Shown here one piece after another: positions 1 through 8,283 of a stretch of 64,000 bases of DNA. Each line of letters starts with the position of its first letter. The stretch's first letter is position 1. The notes beneath the pieces are model-generated. The model saw nothing but the letters and a program-made list of their open reading frames with translations, did not search any database and was not told the DNA's origin. This DNA is from [Mycobacterium] vasticus. Lineage in GTDB: Bacteria > Actinomycetota > Actinomycetes > Mycobacteriales > Mycobacteriaceae. Both the position numbers and the translations under genes were made by a program. The DNA is taken from assembly GCF_020181595.1 (NCBI RefSeq), contig NZ_CP084028.1, positions 1,933,556 through 1,997,555 on the forward strand, written 5' to 3'.

Positions 1-286
1 CCCGCCAACAACTACACTGACGGCTGCTCACAGGTGAGGAATTTCGGCGAGCACAGCCGGGGATTTTCGATGAGCGCCGTCAATCGAGCCCGGCACTGAG
101 CAGATCTATCGCCTGAGTGAGTTCGCCCCGTCGGAGCGGGTCCGGGTCGTTGCGATTGATCAGCGCAAGAAGACGCCCCGGTACGAGGTTGAGTTCCTCG
201 ATGGCGAGAAGGCCGGCACGGTCGAGAACGTACCTGCCGGGCGTCTGCACGGCCCCTGGTCGGGGGTTGAGAGCTATGACGAGCGC

Positions 287-1003
287 ATGGCGCACTGGCA
301 GCGCTTCCTCGACGAGGAGCCACTTGATGACACCGAAGACGGGGCGGTCGAGCACGTGTTCCAAGAGCTTGTCTCGGATTCGATCGGCGAGCTCGGCTGG
401 CGTTATTCGCGATTCACCGCCATCGTCCAGGATCGTGTAGCTCTGGCGGCGCTGATCGGAGTCACGGCTGATGAGGTCCTTGATCAGCTTGATTACTTCG
501 AGGACGGTGGTGCTGTTGTCGTGTCGCCGGAGGGCACGATGCGGCTGGCCGCGGCGATCGCCCACGCTAACCCCATGCCGATCCTCGATTGGGTGATCGA
601 CGACGAGAAGAAGTATCGAGAACTTTGCAAACGGGGCAGATCAGCCACTGCCCGTGACCGCTACAGTTACGACACCTCGCCGGAGCAGGAGTACGACAGC
701 TACCTGCGATACGGTCGGCCGCTGCATGAATTGCTGCGCGCCTGGTGCGGTCACCGGGCCGTCACACTGCAGGAGCGCGTTGATGCCGCCGAGGCGGAGG
801 TGAGGCGGTTAGATGAGTTGCTTGCGCGCGTGATCGATGAGCTCAAAGCACGTGAACACTCGCACGTCGCGGAGATAATTGAGCAGGAGCATGTCGAGGA
901 GCGCATTACCCCGGCAAGGGTCCGCCCGGTCGTGGAACGTCCGCTCAAGCCCTCGGAGATTCCGGTGATCCATGTGCCGGTTCCGCGTCGACGATGGTGG
1001 TGA
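287..1003 (+). CDS. hypothetical protein, 5' end unclear
   Basis: A 238-residue product from the first in-frame ATG. Function is not recognised. The C-terminal third (about residues 155-210) is charged and heptad-like, suggesting a coiled coil, and the tail is rich in Pro and Arg. The same frame stays open and protein-like upstream to about position 74, reading residues such as EQIYRLSEFAPSERVRVV, but has no ATG, GTG or TTG there. An ATG at 70 lies one frame away and stops after nine codons. Either an indel split the true start, or the gene uses a rare start. It ends directly against the stop of the convergent gene at 1004. Base composition is less GC-rich than the core genes, consistent with accessory DNA. 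Confidence 0.55.
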   Translation: MAHWQRFLDEEPLDDTEDGAVEHVFQELVSDSIGELGWRYSRFTAIVQDRVALAALIGVTADEVLDQLDYFEDGGAVVVSPEGTMRLAAAIAHANPMPILDWVIDDEKKYRELCKRGRSATARDRYSYDTSPEQEYDSYLRYGRPLHELLRAWCGHRAVTLQERVDAAEAEVRRLDELLARVIDELKAREHSHVAEIIEQEHVEERITPARVRPVVERPLKPSEIPVIHVPVPRRRWW

Positions 1004-2464
1004 TCACGGCCGCCAGATGCCGTGTTTGCCCATGAACGGCTCTAGGTCGCTGGTGCTCGGTGATGGCGGGGTTGGCCGGCCGCGGGTGGTCGTGATCGGG
1101 TCCAGTTTGGCTGCGTGTTCACGAATCTCCTTGGCCCAGCCGAGGAGCCGCGTGCGGTCGGGTTCGTCCAGGCGAGCAGCCTGCTCAGTAATCGCCGTGG
1201 CGTAGTCGCGCAGTTCTTCGACTTTCCGCCAGTCACGTGCCTCCCGGAGCATGGCGTCGCGGACGAACTTGTCCCCGAAGGCGATGACTGCGGCTGCCCG
1301 GGCGTCGTCCCACGCTTTCCTTCGTAGAACGAGTTGGCGCTCGGCTTCGATCTGTCGCCGTTCTTGGGCTTCGCGAGCGGCGACCTTATGGTCCAGTCGA
1401 AACAGGATCTCTTCGATAATTCGTGGGAGGTCGTCCTCCAATCGGTGACCGTCGGAATCGCGCCAGGTAGCCGACCAGAACGCGGCTGTCTTGTCGTCAC
1501 CGAGCTGGATTTCCAAGTTCTCGGAGGGCCGCTCATCGAAATCCGGGAACAGGTATCCGCGGCGAGCCCGGGCCAGCTCGCGCTCCGTCGGATCGTGGGG
1601 CACCTTGTCGCTGCCCTGATTGAAGTGCAGGCCGACCTGATGAGGGTCGATCGTGAAGACCAGTTCGTCGCGAACCTGCGTATTGCGGTCGTAGCGATCA
1701 TGAATCTGGACTTGAGCTGCGGCGACAGACATTCGGTGGCTTTCGGCCCCGTGGACCAGCGCATCAATCAGTCGGAGCGCGCGTTCGCGTTGTTCTCCGG
1801 TGACCTGGAAACTGTTGCTGCTGTTGAGCTCAGTGGCCGGCGCGGTATGCACGGAGGTCTTGCGTGCCCGGGGCCGCAGCGCTGCCACGTGCCAGCGGGG
1901 GGTGGGCTGGAGCCGCAAGATCGCGCCGTGCTGCTCGTTGACCCTTGCGGGCTCGCAGGCAACCCGGTGCTCGGCCGGAATCCGGTTGTCGCGTTCTGCG
2001 CGCGCGAGACGACGACGAATGGTCGGGAGATCGTCAGGCGCCACTGTGAGACCGGACTTTCCGGCCTGGCGCAGTGTTTCGATGAGCTGCTCGGCGACGC
2101 CGATCTTCGGCGTATTAGCAGGGGTCGAGCGTGAGCCCGATCCGGCAGCGTCGTCGTTGGTTATCGGAGCGGTCGCTGGTTCTGGTCGTGGCAGGCGACG
2201 GCGTTTGGGAGCGGAGCGGGAGCGCCGGCCAACTGACGGTTGATCCGGAAACGCACCGTGCTCCAGGTAGTAGGTTCCTGCGGGCTCGATCGTCGCAGTC
2301 CAGTTGGCGCCGTGACCTTTCACCCGAGCCAGGCCGCGGCTGGCAAGCGCGCGGGCGGATGTTCGATGCGCCCAGCCGGTGAAGACGCCTTCGGGGCGAC
2401 CATCATTGATCCACTGCAGCACCTTGAACTGTGCGTCGGTCAGGGGTGCATCGTGAGCCACCAT
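1004..2464 (-). CDS. hypothetical protein with N-terminal winged-helix-like region
   Basis: A 486-residue protein of unknown function. The first 75 or so residues (TDAQFKVLQWINDG, then RTSARALASRGLARVKG) resemble a small winged-helix DNA-binding fold. A low-complexity Ser/Pro/Arg linker follows near residues 75-115. The centre (about 225-330) is globular. The C-terminal 150 residues are strongly charged and helical, with runs such as REAQERRQIEAERQLVLRRKAW that suggest a coiled coil. It converges on the preceding gene with no gap. No catalytic motif is visible. Proteins of this type occur in actinobacterial accessory DNA, but that placement is inference. The GTG/ATG context at the start is not decisive. 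Confidence 0.55.
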   Translation of the reverse strand: MVAHDAPLTDAQFKVLQWINDGRPEGVFTGWAHRTSARALASRGLARVKGHGANWTATIEPAGTYYLEHGAFPDQPSVGRRSRSAPKRRRLPRPEPATAPITNDDAAGSGSRSTPANTPKIGVAEQLIETLRQAGKSGLTVAPDDLPTIRRRLARAERDNRIPAEHRVACEPARVNEQHGAILRLQPTPRWHVAALRPRARKTSVHTAPATELNSSNSFQVTGEQRERALRLIDALVHGAESHRMSVAAAQVQIHDRYDRNTQVRDELVFTIDPHQVGLHFNQGSDKVPHDPTERELARARRGYLFPDFDERPSENLEIQLGDDKTAAFWSATWRDSDGHRLEDDLPRIIEEILFRLDHKVAAREAQERRQIEAERQLVLRRKAWDDARAAAVIAFGDKFVRDAMLREARDWRKVEELRDYATAITEQAARLDEPDRTRLLGWAKEIREHAAKLDPITTTRGRPTPPSPSTSDLEPFMGKHGIWRP

Positions 2465-3103
2465 GAGTCCGATCCTGCCCGGTGTTTCAGCGCGTGTGGA
2501 GGCGTCAGGCGGCCGTGTGGGTCTGGATGTATCTGACGACGGCCCAAGGCACGGGCTGCGCTGTGATCAGCCTCAGATCCTGCACCTGTGTTCAGGCTGG
2601 GCCTCCGCTGGCCGTTTCGTGACGGCGCGACTCATATCGAAGTGGCGCAACGAGATTTCGTGGGTCAGCTCGCTAGCACAGCAAATGATTGGTGACCAAT
2701 AATCAACATATCTACAAGGGAATTAGTGTATTTCAGCAAACGATTTGGGCGGCAAAGTAGCAGGTTTCGGAGGCGCTACGGCGGCCCTTTCTGTTTGAAG
2801 CACCACCAAAACCAGTTGTGTTTGCCAACAAGTTCATGATCTATGCCTCGAACAGTCCGTTTGTCGGTGCAATGTGATTGCTGGTCGGGCGACCCCAACG
2901 GTGAATTAAGAGGACGCTATCGGAAAGTTGGTCGCGCACAGGTTTACTCGTGAACACCTTGAGTTCCTGGGCCCATACCCACCCGAGGAGGCGACGTGCA
3001 CCTGTTGCGCGGCAGCACCGTTGGCGCCACCGCGGCTCCAGCAGAGCTCAAGTCGCCCATGGCATTCGACGCATTCACCCACCACAGCGAAGGGACACTA
3101 CCC
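2465..3103. other. 639-bp intergenic region upstream of the first porin cassette
   Basis: No convincing gene is seen; the open frames here have a non-coding composition rich in His, Arg and Pro. The region is more AT-rich than its surroundings, especially 2680-2760. An odd palindrome, ATTGGT-G-ACCAAT, lies at 2688-2700 and could be a regulator site. The stretch presumably carries the promoter and leader for the GjpA-like gene that follows. A Shine-Dalgarno-like GAAGGGA sits a few bases before the ATG at 3104. Confidence 0.5.
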
Positions 3104-4272
3104 ATGCCTCGTCAACACGACATCCACGCGCAATCCGTAACTGTGCGCGCCCTGGCGGGGGGGGGGGGGCGTCTCCTCGCCTAACTAAGCTCCGCCCCTT
3201 CGCAACCGCCGGTGCCACATTGCTTGGTGCCGGCCTTGTCGTATTTTCGCCCCCGAGTTTGGGGCATGCGCCCGGGCTCGCCGCTCTTCGTGAGGTAACC
3301 CTCACCGCCGGTGACACCGGCTTGCCTGATCTTCTCGCCCCTTGGATCGACCAGTTCAACACCGCGTCCGAGAACGCCACGAAGCTGCTCAACACCTTCT
3401 ACGAGGCGCCCGGCATCGGCACCCAGCAGATGCTCGCCAACATGTCCGCCTACCTGCAGGACTTCTTCAACGACCCGACGAGCAGCTCCGTGACCAGTGC
3501 CAGCCACGAGATCGAGGCGAATCTGGCCGCGGTGTTGACGGGCTACGGGTTGCAAAACGCGGATGCGGCCACGACGGCGACAGTACTTTCGCACACGCTG
3601 GAGTGCGCGACCTGCCTCACCGGCCACGGGGGCCTCTTCGGTCAGATTCCCGGCTACATCCCGGCCGACGAGCAGGCAGCGGCCCTTCCGATCATTAACT
3701 TCATTGGGTCACCGGAGAGCGGCATCATCATGGGCATGCTGGGCCCAGGGATGAGTCCCTGGGTCGCGCTGGGCAACAGCATCGCCGATGGCGATGACTT
3801 CAACACGACGCTGGCCAACATGGTCGGCGCATTCTTCAACGGCGCCGACCTCAACCTCGATAGCCTGCTGCCGACGATCAACGGCTTGGGTCTTTTCCCG
3901 GCTGGGATGAACATGAGCAATCTGGACATCGCGTTTGGGGGGTTGCTGAGCCCCGGCAGCGTAGGCCCAAACGTGGGCGGCGATGCCGTCGGCGGGTCGA
4001 TCTTCAACAGCGTGGGAATTCACTTCACCGGTGTTCCCCTCATTGGCGCGATTGATGCTCCCAGCGAGCCGGTCGGCCCGATCGGGGCGTTGGAGGGCTG
4101 GGGGCAGACCATCGCCGATCTGCTCGGCTGGAGCGGCACGGGGTCACCGCTAGCCGACGTCACGCTGCCCCTGATTCCCGATGATTTCCTCGACCCCGGT
4201 GCTGGTGCATCCTCGGCAGTCGCGGATCTGTCAAGCCTGTGGCAGGACCTTGTTTCCGCGCTGGGTCTCTGA
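3104..4272 (+). CDS. GjpA-like outer-membrane porin, start separated by a frameshift in a G tract
   Basis: The reading frame 3171-4272 encodes a protein clearly paralogous to the one at 49332-50423. Shared blocks include LLSPG, FPAGMNM, SPW.AL, GYIP and PIIxxxGSP. The family is annotated as GjpA-type porin of the mycobacterial outer membrane. A hydrophobic signal-like stretch (TAGATLLGAGLVVFSPP) follows LRPF. The paralog starts with an ATG where this copy has AAG (about 3187). The best start here is ATG 3104 behind GAAGGGA, but it is in another frame: it meets a 13-G tract at 3157-3169 and stops at 3182-3184. One extra G, or two fewer, would join it to the porin frame. The uninterrupted frame runs back to ATG 2950, but that 5' part does not look coding. 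An insert with two Cys (CATCLTGHGG) is absent from the paralog. Confidence 0.7.
3157..3169 (+). repeat. 13-G homopolymer at the 5' end of the GjpA-like gene
   Basis: Thirteen consecutive G residues lie between the best translation start (ATG 3104) and the conserved porin body. In the given sequence the start frame terminates at 3182-3184, while the porin body is open in another frame. A change of +1 or -2 G would fuse them. Long G tracts are prone to slipped-strand mispairing and also to sequencing error, so both explanations stay open. Confidence 0.9.
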
Positions 4273-4352
4273 TCGGCACCGTTGCACCCCACCCCCCCGA
4301 CAAAAACTTCCTCGTACCTGCCAAGCCTGTTTCACGCGAAAGGTGTTTGAAC

Positions 4353-7118
4353 ATGAGCCGTCGTCACCACAACCACAGCCAGCCCGGCCTGCATCACAGG
4401 ACGCAGAAGCGCCATAGCCGAGCGGTCGACTCCACCAGTGCGGTGGGTGCGTTCCTTGCGCTCGGGATTGTCCCGTTGGCGGCCGCGCCCTCGGCCCGAG
4501 CCGATGAGCTTGACGTGATCCTCGATCCCATGATCAATGCTCTTTCCAGCGTCGATCCCACCCTGGGCGCCGACGTTAATGGGTGGGTGCAGTCTTTCGA
4601 TCCCACGTTTGGTGGTGATGGCTCGGCAGCCCTGGCATCGGTACTTGATTCCGCCGGGGCCCCGGCGGCCGACGCCGCGTCGTTTGACATGTCTCAGTTC
4701 TTCGACCAGTGGTTCTACACACCGTTTCACACTGGCTTAGAGGCCTGGATCAATAGCTCATTCGGCCAGTCAATCGATGGCGCCATTAATCAGTTGTCTG
4801 GTTTGTACCTGATCGGCAACGGTACCGACGGAACCGCCACTGACCCCGATGGTGGTGCTGGCGGCCTTTGGTTCGGCGACGGTGGGGCCGGATATGACGC
4901 AAGCGCTGACGCCGGCGTTGGTGGCGGCGCCGGCGGCGCGGGCGGACTGATCGGTAACGGTGGCGCCGGTGGCGCCGGCGGCGCCGGGGCCGATGGCGGT
5001 GCAGGGGGTGCCGGCGGCTCCTTCATGGGCGTCGGCGGCAACGGCGGTAATGGCGGCAACGGCAGCTGGTCCGTCTACAGGATTAACAGCTATGGCGGTG
5101 GCTATTACGGAAGCGGCGGCTACGGCGGTGTGGGTGGGAATGGGTCTGGCTGGCTGTTCGGCAACGGCGGCTCCGGCGGTGCCGCCGGCCACGGGGCTGA
5201 CGGCGCCGACGGCACCTTCACCGGCGGCAACGGCAACGGCCACTACGGCGGCTACGGCGGCTACGGCGGTGCCGGGGGAAGCAGCGGGTTCCTGATCGGC
5301 GATGGCGGCAACGGTGGTGCCGGAGGGGCCGGCGGAGCGGGTGGCGCCGGCGCTACCGGCACCGCCGCCCACCCCGACGGCGGCAGGGGTGGCTCTAGCT
5401 ACCAAGCCGGTGGCGGTGGCGCGGCTGGCGTCAAACTCTACGGCTCGTTCGGGCAGGCGGGGGAACCTGGGCAGGGCGGTGCCGGCAGTGCCGGTGGTGC
5501 CGGCGGCGACGCCTACAAAGACGTCGCAGGCAACTACCTCGGAAACGGTGGCGCCGGCGGCCGGGGTGGGGCCGGCGGTGGAAACTCCATACAGGCACGC
5601 GATGCCATCGGCGGGGCTGGTGGTAGCGGTGGTGTCGGCGGCAACGGCCTTAATGGCGGTGCCGGTGGTGGCGGTGGAAGAGGCGCCTTCTCCGTCGGGG
5701 CCTTTACCGGTGGTGCCGGTGGCGAGGGTGGTGCGGGCGGTAATGCCAGCGCTGGTACCGGTGGCAACGGTGGTGCGGGCAATACTGGCGGCTATTCCGC
5801 GCACGGAGCCGGCGGTGCCGGTGGCAATGGCGGCGCCGGCGGTAACGGAGCCACGACCGATAACACCGTCAAGACCATCGGCGGTAACGGCGGTCAGGGC
5901 GGAACAGGTGGCCTCGCTGGAGGTACCGGCGGGATCGCCGGCGCTAGCGGTAACGGCGGTGACGGTGGTACCGGCACCTTCGCCGGCGGCGACGGCGGTC
6001 GCGGCAGTTACTCGGCCATCCAGCAAAACTTTTCGTACGGCGTGGGCGTCGTCGGCGGCACCGGCGGTAACGGCGGTGACGCGACCGGTTGGGACGACAA
6101 CGGCACAACCTTCAGCATCGGCGGTAACGGCGGTGCCGGCGGAAACGGTATCGCCGGCCGTGTAGGAGGCGGCGCCGGCGGTATCGGCGGTGCCGGCGGA
6201 AACGGCGCCGACACCGGCGTGAGCGTAGGTGGTAACGGTGGCGCCGGCGGTAGGGGCGGTTACGGCGGCACCGCCACCGGCCCCACTCCTGTCCTCGGCG
6301 GTACCGGCGGTGCTGGTGGGGCTGGCGGTAGCGGCACGGCGTCAGGTGGTAACGGCGGCGTCGGCGGCCTAGGCGGCTACAGCGCCGGAGCACTCGGCGC
6401 CACCGGCGGTGCCGGTGGCGCCGGTGGTGACAGCGGCGGTGTCGCAACCCCGACCAACAATCTGGGCTTCGGGCCCAGCCACGCGGGTAACGGTGGAAAT
6501 GGTGGTCGCGGTGGCGGTCAAATGGGCTACGCACCTGGCGGCATGGGCGGCACCGGCGGCGTCGGCGGCGTCGGTGGTAGCGGCGCGGGCAGTGTCGACG
6601 GCGGCGACGGCGGCGACGGCGGTGCCGGTGGGACGGGTGGGACCGCCGCCGGTGGCTCGGTCTTCCCGACCACCGCGGGCGGCGCAGGCGCCGCCGGCGG
6701 GCCCGCCGGCAACGGCGGAGTCGGGGGTGCCGGTGGCACGGCGGATGCCGGCACCGGCGGCGACGGTGGCGCAGGTGGCGCGGGAGGCACGGGCGGCCCC
6801 GGAGGGGCCGGCGGTCTCGGTGGCACCGACAGGTCCGGCAACGGTCTGGCCGGCGGCAACGGAGGGATCGGAGGGACGGGCGGCAACGGTGCGGCCGGTG
6901 GTGCCGGCGGCGTGAGCAAGAGCGGTGCCGACGGCTCCCCGGGACCCAACGGCGCCGGAGGTGACGGTGGCACCGGCGGTAACGGTGGCGATGGCGGCAC
7001 TCCCATCGGCAGCGGCACCGCCGGCGCGGGCGGAACCGGGAGCGTTGGCGGCAGCGGCGGCACCGGGACACCGCCCGGAAACACGGGCGCCACCGGGGCC
7101 GACGGTCAGCCTGGGTAG
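4353..7118 (+). CDS. secreted PGRS-repeat protein without PE domain
   Basis: A 921-residue glycine-rich protein. ATG 4353 is preceded by GAAAGGTG at about nine bases. Residues 1-50 form a signal peptide: a His/Arg-rich start (MSRRHHNH), a hydrophobic core (AVGAFLALGIVPLAAA) and an AxA cleavage site (ARA before DE). An N-terminal domain to about residue 155 carries FFDQWFYTPFHT, WINSSFGQ and YLIGNGTDGTA. The rest is made of GGxGG repeats typical of PGRS proteins, broken by short non-repeat segments. No PE domain is present, so export is probably Sec-like rather than through ESX-5; that is inference. It lies 80 bp after the GjpA-like gene, as in the second cassette at 46791-50423, and is followed by a strong hairpin. 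Confidence 0.88.
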   Translation: MSRRHHNHSQPGLHHRTQKRHSRAVDSTSAVGAFLALGIVPLAAAPSARADELDVILDPMINALSSVDPTLGADVNGWVQSFDPTFGGDGSAALASVLDSAGAPAADAASFDMSQFFDQWFYTPFHTGLEAWINSSFGQSIDGAINQLSGLYLIGNGTDGTATDPDGGAGGLWFGDGGAGYDASADAGVGGGAGGAGGLIGNGGAGGAGGAGADGGAGGAGGSFMGVGGNGGNGGNGSWSVYRINSYGGGYYGSGGYGGVGGNGSGWLFGNGGSGGAAGHGADGADGTFTGGNGNGHYGGYGGYGGAGGSSGFLIGDGGNGGAGGAGGAGGAGATGTAAHPDGGRGGSSYQAGGGGAAGVKLYGSFGQAGEPGQGGAGSAGGAGGDAYKDVAGNYLGNGGAGGRGGAGGGNSIQARDAIGGAGGSGGVGGNGLNGGAGGGGGRGAFSVGAFTGGAGGEGGAGGNASAGTGGNGGAGNTGGYSAHGAGGAGGNGGAGGNGATTDNTVKTIGGNGGQGGTGGLAGGTGGIAGASGNGGDGGTGTFAGGDGGRGSYSAIQQNFSYGVGVVGGTGGNGGDATGWDDNGTTFSIGGNGGAGGNGIAGRVGGGAGGIGGAGGNGADTGVSVGGNGGAGGRGGYGGTATGPTPVLGGTGGAGGAGGSGTASGGNGGVGGLGGYSAGALGATGGAGGAGGDSGGVATPTNNLGFGPSHAGNGGNGGRGGGQMGYAPGGMGGTGGVGGVGGSGAGSVDGGDGGDGGAGGTGGTAAGGSVFPTTAGGAGAAGGPAGNGGVGGAGGTADAGTGGDGGAGGAGGTGGPGGAGGLGGTDRSGNGLAGGNGGIGGTGGNGAAGGAGGVSKSGADGSPGPNGAGGDGGTGGNGGDGGTPIGSGTAGAGGTGSVGGSGGTGTPPGNTGATGADGQPG

Positions 7119-7144
7119 TGATGACATTGGCTGCAGGACCTACT

Positions 7145-7179
7145 GCGGTCGTCGGGTCCACCGTGGACCCGACGACCGC
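7145..7179 (+). terminator. hairpin terminator after the PGRS gene
   Basis: A perfect 15-bp stem, GCGGTCGTCGGGTCC at 7145-7159 paired with 7165-7179, encloses a 5-nt loop 26 bp after the PGRS stop codon. There is no U tract, which is usual for mycobacterial terminators. From here to 7415 no gene is seen. Confidence 0.8.
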
Positions 7180-7415
7180 TGGTTCAGTAGTGCAGCAGCA
7201 TCGATGGGTAGACCACGAATGTCAGCAGGACGACGCTCACCGCTGTCGCGAGTGCCGCCTTCGAGCCGTGCGGGAACAGCGGCCATTCTGCAGGGCACCC
7301 GGGGTCGCGCTCGCCGGCTGGATTCCTTCTTTCCTGGACGAGATGGCCAGTATCCGAAACGAATCGATAAGCGCGGTCTCGGGGCCGTCAAGGAGCTTGG
7401 ATCAGTGAAATCCTC

Positions 7416-8225
7416 ATGACATCAGTTCATTTCATCTCGGGCTTGCCCCGTTCAGGTTCGACGTTGCTGGCGGCGTTGCTTCGGCAAAATCCGCGCTTTG
7501 AGGCGGGGATGTCGGGTCCGCTCGCGGGCCTTTTCGGCGCGCTGCTAGGCGAGATGAGTGCGCGCAACGAGTTTTCGGTGTTCATCGACGACGACAAGCG
7601 TCAGCGCATCTTGAGTGGCCTGTTCGACAACTTTTACGCTGACTGCGACGCCGAGGTCGTCTTCGACACCAACCGCGCCTGGTGTGCATGGATGCCGGCC
7701 ATTGCGCAGTTGTTTCCCGATGCGAAAGTGATTGCGTGCGTCCGTGAGTTGCCGTGGGTGATCGACAGCATCGAGCGGTTGATCCAGCGCAACGTCTTCT
7801 CTCCGTCGTCGATCTTCAATTACAACGCCGGCGGCACGGTGTACACACGCGCCAATGGCGTGGCGGGGCAGAACGGTATGGTCGGAGGTCCTTTTGATGC
7901 GCTCAAACAGGCGTGCTTCGGTGCGCAAAGGGACCGCCTACTGCTGGTGCAGTACGAAACCCTGACCACCGACCCGGCCAAGACCATGCACGCCATCTAT
8001 AGGTTTCTCGATGAGCCCGCCTTCGAGCACGACTTCGACCACATCGACTACGACGTCACCGATTTCGACGAACGCGCCGGTACTCCCGGACTACACACCG
8101 TGGGTGCCATGGTCAAAGCCCAGCACCGCGAAACATTGCTGCCGCCAGACCTGTTCAGCCGCTTTGCCAACGACGCGTTTTGGCGCGACCCGCGGAAGAT
8201 CCCGGAGGGTCTGCGTGTCGTGTGA
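7416..8225 (+). CDS. sulfotransferase family protein
   Basis: A 269-residue protein. The N-terminal motif GLPRSGSTLL (about residues 9-18) is the PAPS 5'-phosphosulfate loop of the sulfotransferase fold. Downstream features fit the family: VIACVRELPWVIDSIERL as the 3'-phosphate-binding region, and VQYETLTTDPAKTMHAIYRFL near residue 180. The protein probably transfers a sulfo group from PAPS to a lipid or carbohydrate; the substrate cannot be read from the sequence. It is first in a same-strand run with an acyl-AMP-ligase-like gene 58 bp later and a MarR regulator, suggesting lipid modification. An AAGGAG lies 20 bases upstream of the ATG, farther than usual. Confidence 0.85.
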   Translation: MTSVHFISGLPRSGSTLLAALLRQNPRFEAGMSGPLAGLFGALLGEMSARNEFSVFIDDDKRQRILSGLFDNFYADCDAEVVFDTNRAWCAWMPAIAQLFPDAKVIACVRELPWVIDSIERLIQRNVFSPSSIFNYNAGGTVYTRANGVAGQNGMVGGPFDALKQACFGAQRDRLLLVQYETLTTDPAKTMHAIYRFLDEPAFEHDFDHIDYDVTDFDERAGTPGLHTVGAMVKAQHRETLLPPDLFSRFANDAFWRDPRKIPEGLRVV

Positions 8226-8283
8226 AACGACCCGGCAACGCCGCGTGCCCGGCCTCCTCGTGCGCCGGGGTTGAGGGGGCGGG

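Noticed and set aside
2950..3156. Extension of the first porin back to ATG 2950 as a genuine N-terminus
   Set aside because: The added residues are Arg/His/Pro-rich without a signal peptide, and the paralog has no such segment. ATG 3104 with a Shine-Dalgarno is a better start despite the frame problem.
4770..7161. Long minus-strand open frames across the PGRS gene
   Set aside because: They are rich in Ala/Thr, Pro or Arg and mirror the GGxGG codons of the sense gene. They are composition shadows, not genes.
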